Under the pieces are notes generated by a model, which searched no databases, was not told the origin of the DNA, and was given only the letters and a program-made list of their open reading frames with translations. DNA of 11,126 bases, from NCBI GenBank assembly GCA_029946045.1, contig JAQSDS010000464.1, forward strand, positions 1 through 11,126, written 5' to 3'. Each line of letters begins with the position of its first letter. Within the stretch, counting starts at the first letter, position 1. Source of the DNA: Rhodoferax sp. GTDB taxonomy: Bacteria; Pseudomonadota; Gammaproteobacteria; Burkholderiales; Burkholderiaceae_C. This document shows, in pieces, positions 1-6,189 of the stretch. The position numbers were made by a program, and so were the translations under genes.

Positions 1-822
1 TGGATCGTAAAAAGCGAGCCGGATGATCTTGCCCTCAGCCGCCTTGCGCTGGCTGATGTCGGTCAGCGTGCCGACGAAATGGGTGACGGTGCCCTCGGCA
101 TCGCGCACCGCGTTGATCATCACCCAATCGGCATAAATGTCACCGTTTTTGCGCTTGTTCCAGACTTCGCCTTGCCACGAACCCTGGGTGTGCAGCGATT
201 GCCACATGGATGCCCAGAACTCGGACGAATGCCGCTCCGAGCTCAGGAGCCTGGGTGAATGCCCCACCGCCTCGGCCTCGGTGTAGCCGGTCGCTTGGGT
301 AAAGGAAGGATTAACACGCAGGATCACACCCAGCCGGTCGGTGATCATCATGCCCTGTTGGGAATCAAAGGCAGTGGCCGCTATGCGCAACTCTTGTTCT
401 GCCTTGGCCAGGGCGCTCATGTCGACGTCCATGCAGAAGAGCACGGGCGACTGTCCGGCCACGCTGACGACGGTGTGGCTGGAATAAACCGGCACCCCAT
501 GGCCCAGCTTGTGGCGCAGATTCATGCGGCTCGGCGGGATGCCTTGGCCGTGCTCGAACATCCAGCGCACGGCACCCTCCACCTGGCTGCGGATGTCATT
601 CGGAATGATCAGGTCGAGCAGATTGCCGTCCATGGCTTCAGCCGCGCTGTAGCCATAAATGATTTCCGAGGCACGGTTCCAATAGACCACCGTGCCATCG
701 GCCAGGTAACCCTGGATGGACATGGCGTCAACGTCTTCAAACAGCTTTTGAAAACGCAACTCGGCAATTTTTCTGGCACTTGCAAGGCCTTGCGGCAAGG
801 ACGGTCTGGGCGGGCTTGACAT
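1..822 (-). CDS. PAS-domain signalling protein, probably PAS-PAS-GGDEF(-EAL), 5' part only
   Basis: Reading leftwards from the ATG at 822-820, 274 codons stay open to the window edge, so the C-terminal part is missing. Residues about 22-135 form a first PAS domain (AMSIQGYLADGTVVYWNRA, then IYGYSAAE). Residues about 145-258 form a second (FDSQQGMMITDRLGVILRVN, then FTQATGYTEAEAVG), ending in a PAC-like segment (VTHFVGTLTDISQRKAAE). The last visible residues, IIRLAFYDP, match the linker that normally opens a GGDEF domain (AFYDPLTGLPNRR in the family). A diguanylate cyclase, possibly with an EAL domain, is therefore inferred but not seen. No signal peptide or membrane segment is visible, so it is probably a cytoplasmic sensor that changes c-di-GMP levels. 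The start is supported by AGGA at 833-830, seven bases upstream. The gene is divergent from the penicillin-binding protein. A histidine kinase is possible but less likely given the last residues. Confidence 0.85.
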   Translation of the reverse strand, partial: MSSPPRPSLPQGLASARKIAELRFQKLFEDVDAMSIQGYLADGTVVYWNRASEIIYGYSAAEAMDGNLLDLIIPNDIRSQVEGAVRWMFEHGQGIPPSRMNLRHKLGHGVPVYSSHTVVSVAGQSPVLFCMDVDMSALAKAEQELRIAATAFDSQQGMMITDRLGVILRVNPSFTQATGYTEAEAVGHSPRLLSSERHSSEFWASMWQSLHTQGSWQGEVWNKRKNGDIYADWVMINAVRDAEGTVTHFVGTLTDISQRKAAEGKIIRLAFYDP

Positions 823-893
823 GGTTGGGTCCTGTTCCAAAAGCCTAGTATCGTTTAACTTGAGTTGGTGAGTGCCTGCCTTAAACTCCGCGC
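823..893. promoter_or_regulatory. Short divergent intergenic region between the PAS gene and the PBP gene
   Basis: These 71 bases must hold the promoters of both divergent genes. The PAS gene has a clear ribosome binding site (TCCT at 830-833 on the plus strand). On the plus strand, TTGAGT (860-865) and TAAACT (882-887), 16 bases apart, form only a weak candidate promoter. They would place transcription start almost at the PBP start codon. No convincing operator is visible. Confidence 0.3.
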
Positions 894-2957
894 ATGATTC
901 CCGCCCTCCAAAGCGCCACCACGTTCACGCTGGCGCAATTCCATCGCCTGATGGCCGCCATCAGGCAATACCCGGTGCGAGCGGCCTTGGCCTTGCCCGC
1001 GCTGCTACTGCTTTATGTGCTGCTGCTGATTCCGTTTACGCCCGGCATTGGCGACCTGCGCAAAGCCAAATCAGAAGCGCCGTCGGTGTTGCTGGCCCTG
1101 GACGGTAGCGTGCTGGCCGAATACAAGCGCGTCAACCGCCAGTGGGTCAAGCTGGACCAGATCTCACCGCACGTGGTGAACGCCCTGATCGCCACCGAAG
1201 ACCGCCGTTTCTACGAGCACCACGGCATTGACTTGCGCCGGTTGGCGGGCGCAGCGCTCAGCACCTTGTCAGGCGAATTGCAGGGGGGTTCCACCCTGAC
1301 GCAGCAGTTGGCGCGCAACCTGTTCCCCGAAGAAATTGGCCGTGCCGCCACCTTGACGCGCAAGCTCAAGGAAGCCATCACGGCACTGAAGATCGAGGCC
1401 GTGTATTCCAAAGACGAAATTCTGGAGACCTACCTCAACACCGTGCCTTTTCTGTACAACGCCTTCGGCATCGAGATGGCGGCGCGCACCTACTTTGGCA
1501 CCTCGGCTGACCAGCTCGACGTGCTGGAAAGCGCCACGCTGATCGGCATGCTCAAGGGCACGAGCTATTACAACCCGGTGCAAAACCCCGAGCGCGCCAA
1601 ACAACGACGTAACCTGGTGCTGGAGCAGATGGCCAAAAACGGCAAGCTGGACTCGGCCCGGGTCAAGACCCTGTCCAGGCGGCCCCTTAAACTCGACTTT
1701 GAACGCCAGGTTGAAGCCCAGGGGCCGGCACCGCATGTGGCCCAGTACCTGCGCAAATGGCTGATTGACTGGGCTGACCGCCGTGATATTGACCTGCAGT
1801 CCGACGGTCTGCGGATCTACACCACGCTGGACGCCCGGCTGCAGAAGGCAGCCAACCAAGCCGTGACGCGGCAACTGACGTACCTGCAAACCCTGGCCGA
1901 CGGCAGGCGCAAGGCCGGGCAGGAGCCTGCGGTGCTGCAAGCCGGCTTTCTGGCCCTGGACCCGCGCGATGGCGCGGTACGGGCCTGGGTCGGCAGCCGT
2001 GATTTTGCCCAGGAGCAGTTTGACCACGTGAGCCAGGCGCGGCGCCAACCCGGCTCGACCTTCAAACCTTTTGTGTACGGCGCAGCCTTCATGCAGGGCA
2101 TGAGCCCGTCGGACACTTTCATGGACCAACCGGTGGCGATCTCGTCGCCGGGCAGTGAGGTGTGGACCCCCAGCGATGCCACGCCACCCAGCTACCAGCC
2201 CACCAGCCTGCGCAACGGATTGGCTTATTCCAAAAACACCATTACCGCGCAATTGATGCAAAAAGTAGGTGCTGAGCGCGTCGGCGCGTTGGCACAGGCC
2301 ATGGGTGTGCGCCAGAGCAAGCTCGACCTGGTGCCCTCGCTGGCACTGGGAACCAGCCCGGTCACGCTGCTTGAGATGGTCACCGCTTACGGCACGCTGG
2401 CCAACGGCGGCAGCTACTTTGCGCCCAGCCTGGTACTGCGCGTGGAAGACCGCAACGGCCAGGTGCTGGAGCAGTTTGCTTCGCTTGCCGAAAGCAAACC
2501 AGCCATGCCCCGCGCACAGGCGCTGACCCTGGTGGATGTGATGCGCGGTGTGATTGACGAAGGCACGGGTTCAGCCATTCGCTACCGCTATGGCATCCAG
2601 GCCGATGTGGCCGGCAAGACCGGTACCACCCAGGACAACACCGACGGCTGGTTCATCATGATGAACCCGCAGCTGGTGGCCGGGGCCCGCGTCGGCTTCA
2701 ACGACAACAGCGTCACCATGGGCTCGTGGGGCCAGGGCGCGCGCAGCGCCTTGCCCATGGTGGGTGAGGTGTTTCAGCGGGCGTTTCGCAACCGCTGGCT
2801 GGACCCGCAAGTCGAATTCGACATCCCGCGCCCCCGGCCAGCGCCGCCACCAGAACCCCTGCTGCCGGACAACCCGGTCACGGACATCGTGAACAACGCC
2901 CTGGACAGCCTCATGGATTTTCTGCGGGACCGTGAAAGCGCCCCTGCAGGTAACTGA
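894..2957 (+). CDS. Class A (bifunctional) penicillin-binding protein, PBP1A family
   Basis: This inner-membrane enzyme polymerises glycan strands from lipid II and cross-links the peptides. A short cytoplasmic N-terminus is followed by a hydrophobic anchor at about residues 29-48. The GT51 glycosyltransferase domain (about 75-250) shows EDRRFYEHHGID with the likely catalytic Glu102, GGSTLTQQLARNLF (131-144), RKLKE (156-160) and EILETYLN (175-182). The transpeptidase domain (about 345-630) has SxxK as Ser388-Thr-Phe-Lys391, SKN at 446-448 and KTG at 575-577, so both active sites look intact. The tail (645-660) is proline-rich. At 687 aa it is shorter than the classic 800-850 aa PBP1A, with no room for the large inserted OB-like domain, so it may be a secondary class A PBP. 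The ATG at 894 is the furthest upstream start possible, because an in-frame TAA lies at 882-884. No Shine-Dalgarno sequence precedes it. The 3' end overlaps the glutaredoxin-like gene by 47 bases, tail to tail. Confidence 0.95.
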   Translation: MIPALQSATTFTLAQFHRLMAAIRQYPVRAALALPALLLLYVLLLIPFTPGIGDLRKAKSEAPSVLLALDGSVLAEYKRVNRQWVKLDQISPHVVNALIATEDRRFYEHHGIDLRRLAGAALSTLSGELQGGSTLTQQLARNLFPEEIGRAATLTRKLKEAITALKIEAVYSKDEILETYLNTVPFLYNAFGIEMAARTYFGTSADQLDVLESATLIGMLKGTSYYNPVQNPERAKQRRNLVLEQMAKNGKLDSARVKTLSRRPLKLDFERQVEAQGPAPHVAQYLRKWLIDWADRRDIDLQSDGLRIYTTLDARLQKAANQAVTRQLTYLQTLADGRRKAGQEPAVLQAGFLALDPRDGAVRAWVGSRDFAQEQFDHVSQARRQPGSTFKPFVYGAAFMQGMSPSDTFMDQPVAISSPGSEVWTPSDATPPSYQPTSLRNGLAYSKNTITAQLMQKVGAERVGALAQAMGVRQSKLDLVPSLALGTSPVTLLEMVTAYGTLANGGSYFAPSLVLRVEDRNGQVLEQFASLAESKPAMPRAQALTLVDVMRGVIDEGTGSAIRYRYGIQADVAGKTGTTQDNTDGWFIMMNPQLVAGARVGFNDNSVTMGSWGQGARSALPMVGEVFQRAFRNRWLDPQVEFDIPRPRPAPPPEPLLPDNPVTDIVNNALDSLMDFLRDRESAPAGN

Positions 2958-3315
2958 TGATGGCACCAGACTCAAACAGCCACTGGCTTTGGCCATTGGC
3001 GTCGGTGATCTTGAGGCAGGGCACCTTGACGGTGCCGGCGCCCTGAAGCAGTTCGTCACGGTTTTGCAGGTGGTGCTGCGCATCGCGGCGCTCAATAGGC
3101 AGGGACAGGCGCCGCATTTCCTGGCGCACCTTGATGCAAAACGGACAGGTGGTGAATTGGTACAGCACCAAACTCTGGCACTGCTGATTGACGGCTTGCT
3201 GCAGTTCGGGCGCGCGCACCATGCCTTTGGGCCGGCTCACAAATTCCCACACCTGCATGAAAGGGCCGAGCACGATGCGCAGGGTTCTAAAAAAGGCGCG
3301 AATAAAGAATTTCAT
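2911..3315 (-). CDS. Glutaredoxin / GST N-terminal domain protein with CPFC active site
   Basis: A 134-residue protein with a thioredoxin-fold glutaredoxin domain at about residues 48-128. LYQFTTCPFC (51-60) carries the redox motif Cys57-Pro-Phe-Cys60. KVPC (97-100) supplies the conserved cis-proline (Pro99), and ESGAIISYL (115-123) is the typical glutathione-binding end of the fold. The first 30 residues are basic and hydrophobic (FFIRAFFRTLRIVLGPFMQVWEF), consistent with a membrane-associated helix. Function inferred from the family is glutathione-dependent thiol-disulfide exchange; the substrate is unknown. I took the furthest ATG because this N-terminal extension seems a regular part of the family in related bacteria. 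No strong Shine-Dalgarno sequence is visible before it. The stop codon lies inside the 3' end of the PBP gene on the other strand (47-base overlap). It faces away from the toxin-antitoxin operon. Confidence 0.88.
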   Translation of the reverse strand: MKFFIRAFFRTLRIVLGPFMQVWEFVSRPKGMVRAPELQQAVNQQCQSLVLYQFTTCPFCIKVRQEMRRLSLPIERRDAQHHLQNRDELLQGAGTVKVPCLKITDANGQSQWLFESGAIISYLQGRFHGPAENP

Positions 3316-3332
3316 GGGTACAAACAGCCAAG

Positions 3333-3353
3333 GTGAAAAAAGGCTATTTTCAC
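3333..3353. repeat. Inverted repeat 1 upstream of the toxin-antitoxin genes
   Basis: Perfect 7-base arms GTGAAAA (3333-3339) and TTTTCAC (3347-3353) around a 7-base centre. It lies 17 bases before the glutaredoxin start on the other strand, so it may act there as an operator or leader hairpin. It lacks a terminator T-tract. Function unknown. Confidence 0.6.
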
Positions 3354-3355
3354 AG

Positions 3356-3369
3356 ACACCCGCTGGTGT
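3356..3369. repeat. Inverted repeat 2 upstream of the toxin-antitoxin genes
   Basis: Perfect 5-base arms ACACC and GGTGT around CGCT. Short enough to be chance alone; listed because it sits directly between other inverted repeats. Confidence 0.45.
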
Positions 3370-3372
3370 GGC

Positions 3373-3384
3373 GTAGTTAACTAC
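3373..3384. repeat. Palindrome 3: GTAGTTAACTAC
   Basis: A perfect 12-base palindrome with no spacer, centred on GTTAAC. Such an uninterrupted palindrome suits binding by a dimeric regulator. It lies between the divergent glutaredoxin and antitoxin genes, so it could serve either. No matching known operator is claimed. Confidence 0.6.
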
Positions 3385-3387
3385 ATT

Positions 3388-3402
3388 TCAGCCGCCGGCT
3401 GA
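3388..3402. repeat. Inverted repeat 4: TCAGCCG-C-CGGCTGA
   Basis: Perfect 7-base arms around a single base, ending directly before the first TTTGACATCAAA operator. It lies just upstream of the -35 element of the toxin-antitoxin promoter. No T-tract follows, so it is not an obvious terminator. Confidence 0.6.
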
Positions 3403-3414
3403 TTTGACATCAAA
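3403..3414. promoter_or_regulatory. Candidate toxin-antitoxin operator O1 (TTTGACATCAAA)
   Basis: An imperfect palindrome differing at one position from the perfect copy at 3431-3442. With its flanks it reads ATTTGACATCAAAT (3402-3415). It contains the -35 hexamer TTGACA (3404-3409). Ribbon-helix-helix antitoxins usually bind short repeated palindromes in their own promoter, so this and O2 are probable binding sites for the antitoxin or the complex. Confidence 0.65.
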
Positions 3415-3432
3415 TACAAAAAATGCTATCTT
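3404..3432 (+). promoter_or_regulatory. Sigma70-type promoter of the toxin-antitoxin operon
   Basis: A consensus -35 TTGACA (3404-3409) and a -10 TATCTT (3427-3432, four of six matches) are separated by exactly 17 bases. Predicted transcription start is about 3438-3441, inside operator O2, leaving a leader of about 20 bases that contains the ribosome binding site. Both operators overlap the core promoter, which fits repression by the encoded proteins. Confidence 0.65.
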
Positions 3433-3442
3433 TGATATCAAA
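3431..3442. promoter_or_regulatory. Candidate toxin-antitoxin operator O2 (TTTGATATCAAA)
   Basis: A perfect 12-base palindrome, extending to 14 bases (CTTTGATATCAAAG, 3430-3443). It is 28 bases centre to centre from O1 and overlaps the end of the -10 element and the predicted start of transcription. Confidence 0.65.
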
Positions 3443-3459
3443 GTAAAGGAGTGCCATCA

Positions 3460-3693
3460 ATGCCATCCGTCACGATCCGCAAAATTTCTGAAGAAACCCA
3501 CCGCGCCATCAAATTGCGTGCGGCTCAGCATGGCCGCAGCACAGAGGCTGAAATTCGCAGTATTCTGGATACCGCCATCCGCCAGAAATTGGGCTTGGGC
3601 ACGGCACTCGCGGCCATTGGCTCAAGTCTGGGCGGGGTTGAACTTGAATGGACGCGCGACGCAACACCGGTTGCAGCGGCGGAGTTTGAATGA
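3460..3693 (+). CDS. FitA-like ribbon-helix-helix antitoxin
   Basis: A 77-residue protein. Residues 1-40 (MPSVTIRKISEETHRAIKLR, then AAQHGRSTEAEIRSIL) match the Arc/FitA-type ribbon-helix-helix fold, with the DNA-contacting beta strand SVTIRKI at the N-terminus. The acidic, less ordered C-terminus (GVELEWTRDATPVAAAEFE) would wrap around and inhibit the toxin. The start is the ATG at 3460: AAAGGA (3445-3450) lies nine bases upstream, whereas an in-frame GTG at 3451 directly abuts that site and would have no spacing. The stop overlaps the toxin start as ATGA (3690-3693), a sign of translational coupling. Probably both antitoxin and repressor of its own operon, acting at O1 and O2. FitA-like is preferred over classic VapB because of the N-terminal pattern. 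Confidence 0.88.
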   Translation: MPSVTIRKISEETHRAIKLRAAQHGRSTEAEIRSILDTAIRQKLGLGTALAAIGSSLGGVELEWTRDATPVAAAEFE

Positions 3694-4115
3694 TCATCCT
3701 CGACACCAACGTGGTGTCAGAACCCCTGAAACCACAGCCTGACCCGGCCGTGCTGCAATGGCTCAACGCACAACTACCTGAAACGCTTTACCTCACGACC
3801 ATCACCGTCGCAGAGTTGCTGGCCGGGGCAGACAAGCTGCCCGCTGGCCGAAGAAAAGCCGAGCTTCATGATGCACTGATTGAACGGATATTGCCGCTGT
3901 TCGATGGCCGTGTCTTGTCTTTTGACCTGGCCGCAGCGCGCACCTTTGCCAAGGTGAGCACCCGTTCGCGCGCAGCCGGATGCCCTATCAGCTTTGCCGA
4001 CGGGGCCATCGCCGCCATTGCTTGCGCCCAAGGCTTCATCCTGGCGACACGCAATGTGAAGGATTTCAGTGATACCGGCATTGAACTCATCAACCCCTGG
4101 ACCAGTGGGGCGTGA
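3690..4115 (+). CDS. PIN-domain toxin, FitB/VapC family
   Basis: A 141-residue single PIN domain, the usual length for the family. The four acidic positions expected at the metal site are present: Asp5 in IILDTNVVSE, Glu42 in TVAELLAG, Asp104 in SFADGAIAAIA and Asp125 in ATRNVKDF. The toxin therefore looks active. PIN toxins are metal-dependent ribonucleases, and many VapC members cut tRNA or rRNA; the target of this one cannot be read from sequence. DTNVVSEPLK near the start and TRNVKDF near the end are typical of the FitB-like branch. It is translated from an ATG that overlaps the antitoxin stop by four bases, so no separate ribosome binding site is needed. The pair sits between housekeeping-type genes, with no mobile element nearby. 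Confidence 0.92.
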   Translation: MIILDTNVVSEPLKPQPDPAVLQWLNAQLPETLYLTTITVAELLAGADKLPAGRRKAELHDALIERILPLFDGRVLSFDLAAARTFAKVSTRSRAAGCPISFADGAIAAIACAQGFILATRNVKDFSDTGIELINPWTSGA

Positions 4116-4172
4116 CGATCTTCCCCCTTGGGATCATCTTGCTCTCGCCTGTTTCCCATTCAAAAGCCCACC

Positions 4173-4796
4173 ATGTACATCCCCGCTCACTTTGCCGAAA
4201 CCCGAACCGAAGCACTGCACCGCATCATTCGCGAGCACCCACTGGGTATGCTGGTCAACCACAGCAGCGCCGGGCTGGATGCCGAGCACATTCCGTTTGA
4301 GCTCGATGCCAGTGCGGGGACGCAGGGGTCATTGCTGGCGCATGTGGCCCGCGCCAACACGCTGTGGCAGCGTTGCCCGACCGGCACGCAAGTGATGGTG
4401 GTGTTTCGCGGTGCAGAAGCCTATATTTCACCGAACTGGTACCCCAGCAAACACGAGTCGCATCGCCAGGTGCCGACCTGGAACTACGAGGTGGTGCATG
4501 CCCATGGCACGCTCACCGTGCACGACGACGAGCGCTTTGTGCGGCGCCTGGTAGCGCAACTGACCCGCCGGCACGAGGCCACCGAACCCAAGCCCTGGAA
4601 AATGGGGGACTCAGAGCCGCAGTACATCGACACCATGCTGCGCAACATTGTGGGCATCGAAGTTGCCATCACCTCGTTGGTGGGCAAGGTCAAGCTCAGC
4701 CAGAACCGGGAACAGCGGGACCGCCTGAATGCCGCTGACACCCTGGCGTCACGGGGAAACACCCTGATGGCGCAGGCCATGCGCAAGGCAGAGTGA
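4173..4796 (+). CDS. FMN-binding split-barrel protein, PaiB family (FMN_bind_2)
   Basis: A 207-residue protein matching the PaiB/FMN-binding negative transcriptional regulator family across its length. It opens with MYIPAHF, followed by EHPLGMLV (21-28), HIPF (39-42), LLAHVARANTLW (54-65), AYISPNWYPSK (83-93), VPTWNY (100-105) and VVHAHG (107-112). The ATG at 4173 is chosen because the family begins MY-P-HF; an upstream in-frame start at 4128 would add 15 unrelated residues. No good Shine-Dalgarno sequence precedes it. The fold predicts flavin (FMN) binding. The regulator role comes from Bacillus PaiB and is not shown by any DNA-binding motif here. It lies 57 bases after the toxin gene on the same strand, so readthrough is possible but no link in function is evident. 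It ends six bases from the convergent glycerate kinase. Confidence 0.9.
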   Translation: MYIPAHFAETRTEALHRIIREHPLGMLVNHSSAGLDAEHIPFELDASAGTQGSLLAHVARANTLWQRCPTGTQVMVVFRGAEAYISPNWYPSKHESHRQVPTWNYEVVHAHGTLTVHDDERFVRRLVAQLTRRHEATEPKPWKMGDSEPQYIDTMLRNIVGIEVAITSLVGKVKLSQNREQRDRLNAADTLASRGNTLMAQAMRKAE

Positions 4797-4802
4797 GCCG
4801 AT

Positions 4803-6092
4803 TCAACCCAACAGAATCGCCCGAAAGTCGTTCACATTGGTCAGCGTCGGGCCGGTCACCACCGAATCGCCCAGCTTTTGGAAAAAGCTGTGGGCGTCGT
4901 TGTGGTCCAGATAAGTGCGCGGGTTCATGCCCAGTTCCCAGGCCCGGGCGAGGGTGTCCGGAGTGAGCAGGGCGCCGGCAATTTCTTCGATGCCATCGAC
5001 ACCGTCGGTGTCACCCGCCAGCGCGTGCACACCGTCCAGGTCGCCCAGCGCCACGGCCAAAGCCAGCAGGAACTCCACATTGCGGCCACCCCGGCCGGTG
5101 CCTTGCGGGTTGCGGATCGTGACCGTAGTTTCACCGCCGCTGAGCAACACACAAGGCCGCTGAAACGGCTGGCCGTGCTGCGCCACCTGCCGTGTGATGC
5201 CGGCCAGCACCTTGGCCACATCGCGCGCTTCACCCTCCAGGCTGTCGCCCAGAATGTAGGGCGTGATGCCCGCCGCGCGGGCGACTTTGGCCGCCGCCTC
5301 CAGTGCGATTTGCGGCGCCGTGATCATGCGCACGTCACTGCCTTGCAGGCGGGGATCGCCAGGTTTGACGGTTTCACCCTGGCCGCTCTCCAGCAGCGCC
5401 CGCACTGGCGCCGGGAGGTGAATGCGGTAACGCTGAACAATGTCCAGCGCCTCCAGGCAGGTGGTGGCATCGGTCACGGTGGGGCCCGAGGCAATGTCCA
5501 TGGGCGCGTCGCCGGGCACATCAGAAATCAGCAGCGTGAGCAGCTTTGCCGGATGGCACAGCGCACCCAGGCGGCCGCCCTTGAGGCTGGACAGGTGGCG
5601 GCGCACACAGTTCATCTCGGAAATGCTGGCACCACTGGCCAGCAGCGCGCTGTTCACCGCTTGCTTGTCGGCCAGCGTCAGGCCGTCACCTGGCGCCACC
5701 AGCAGCGACGAGCCGCCGCCGGAAATCAGCGCAATCACCAGGTCATCCGCCGTCAGGCCCGTCAGCAGCGCAGCGATGCGTTTGGAAGCCTCCAGGCCGG
5801 CGGCATCAGGCACCGGGTGAGACGCCTGCACGATGTCAATGCGCTTGCAAGGCTGTTGGTAACCATAACGCGTCACCACCAGGCCTTCCAGTGGCCCCGG
5901 CCAATGGGCTTCGAGCGCCAGCGCCATGGCCGCCGAGGCCTTGCCCGCGCCGATCACAATGGTGCGTCCCTTGGGCGGCGCTGGCAAATGCGGCGGCAGG
6001 CACAGCGCAGGCTGGGCCGCTGCCACGGCCGCATCAAACAGGCTGCGCAACAGGGCACGGGGATCAGGCAGGTTAGCCTTGGCATCAAGCAT
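4803..6092 (-). CDS. ttuD: D-glycerate 2-kinase, MOFRL family (TtuD/GckA type)
   Basis: A 429-residue protein of full family length. It phosphorylates D-glycerate to 2-phosphoglycerate in the cytoplasm, feeding carbon from glyoxylate, tartrate or other sugar acids into lower glycolysis. The N-terminal domain shows GAGKAS (48-53, with the conserved Lys51), SGGGSSLL (124-131), NCVRRHLSSLKGGRL (161-175), SDVPGD (190-195) and IASGPT (200-205). The C-terminal MOFRL domain shows GDSLEGEAR (282-290), SGGET (318-322), GRGGRNVEF (333-341), DTDGVDG (361-367) and TGPTLTNVND (413-422). Members are often mislabelled hydroxypyruvate reductase. The start at 6092 gives the usual N-terminus; only a weak ribosome binding site precedes it. 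It is transcribed away from the hexuronate operon, so the 6093-6510 region may control both. The symbol is a family-level choice; gckA is also used. Confidence 0.92.
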   Translation of the reverse strand: MLDAKANLPDPRALLRSLFDAAVAAAQPALCLPPHLPAPPKGRTIVIGAGKASAAMALALEAHWPGPLEGLVVTRYGYQQPCKRIDIVQASHPVPDAAGLEASKRIAALLTGLTADDLVIALISGGGSSLLVAPGDGLTLADKQAVNSALLASGASISEMNCVRRHLSSLKGGRLGALCHPAKLLTLLISDVPGDAPMDIASGPTVTDATTCLEALDIVQRYRIHLPAPVRALLESGQGETVKPGDPRLQGSDVRMITAPQIALEAAAKVARAAGITPYILGDSLEGEARDVAKVLAGITRQVAQHGQPFQRPCVLLSGGETTVTIRNPQGTGRGGRNVEFLLALAVALGDLDGVHALAGDTDGVDGIEEIAGALLTPDTLARAWELGMNPRTYLDHNDAHSFFQKLGDSVVTGPTLTNVNDFRAILLG

Positions 6093-6164
6093 GGTCGACT
6101 ATCAAAAAGAAGATAGCCGGATTGTGCGGTGAACTCGCTTTCATTGTGCTGGACCAAGGGCAAT

Positions 6165-6189
6165 CGCGGCGAGGGCGCCGCTCCTACAG
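6165..6189 (-). repeat. REP-like element (GTAG head plus GC-rich hairpin)
   Basis: On the minus strand the sequence reads CTGTAGGA followed by GCGGCG-CCCT-CGCCGC, a perfect 6-base-pair stem with a 4-base loop. A GTAG-type head immediately 5' of a short GC-rich hairpin is the hallmark of REP sequences mobilised by RAYT (REP-associated tyrosine) transposases in Pseudomonas, Xanthomonas and relatives. Only one copy is visible here, so its repetitive nature is inferred. Confidence 0.5.

Noticed and set aside
259..819. Long plus-strand open frame opposite the PAS gene
   Set aside because: It lies wholly antisense to the PAS gene, whose translation gives clear PAS motifs. The plus-strand protein looks like a typical histidine- and glycine-rich GC shadow.
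1269..2261. 330-codon minus-strand open frame inside the PBP gene
   Set aside because: Antisense to the conserved transglycosylase and transpeptidase domains, with no recognisable motifs. Explained by GC-rich codon use.
3404..3742. Plus-strand open frame overlapping the antitoxin in another frame
   Set aside because: It crosses the promoter and operators and has no ribosome binding site. The antitoxin frame has a clear ribbon-helix-helix pattern and Shine-Dalgarno sequence.
4128..4172. Upstream extension of the PaiB-family gene
   Set aside because: The 15 extra residues do not fit the family, whose proteins begin MY-P-HF as at 4173.
4116..4172. Terminator after the toxin gene
   Set aside because: Only a 4-base TCCC/GGGA-type pairing without a T-tract was found, so no terminator is claimed.
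4878..6116. 412-codon plus-strand open frame opposite the glycerate kinase
   Set aside because: Rich in Arg, Gln, His and Gly and without domain pattern, while the minus strand gives a full MOFRL kinase.
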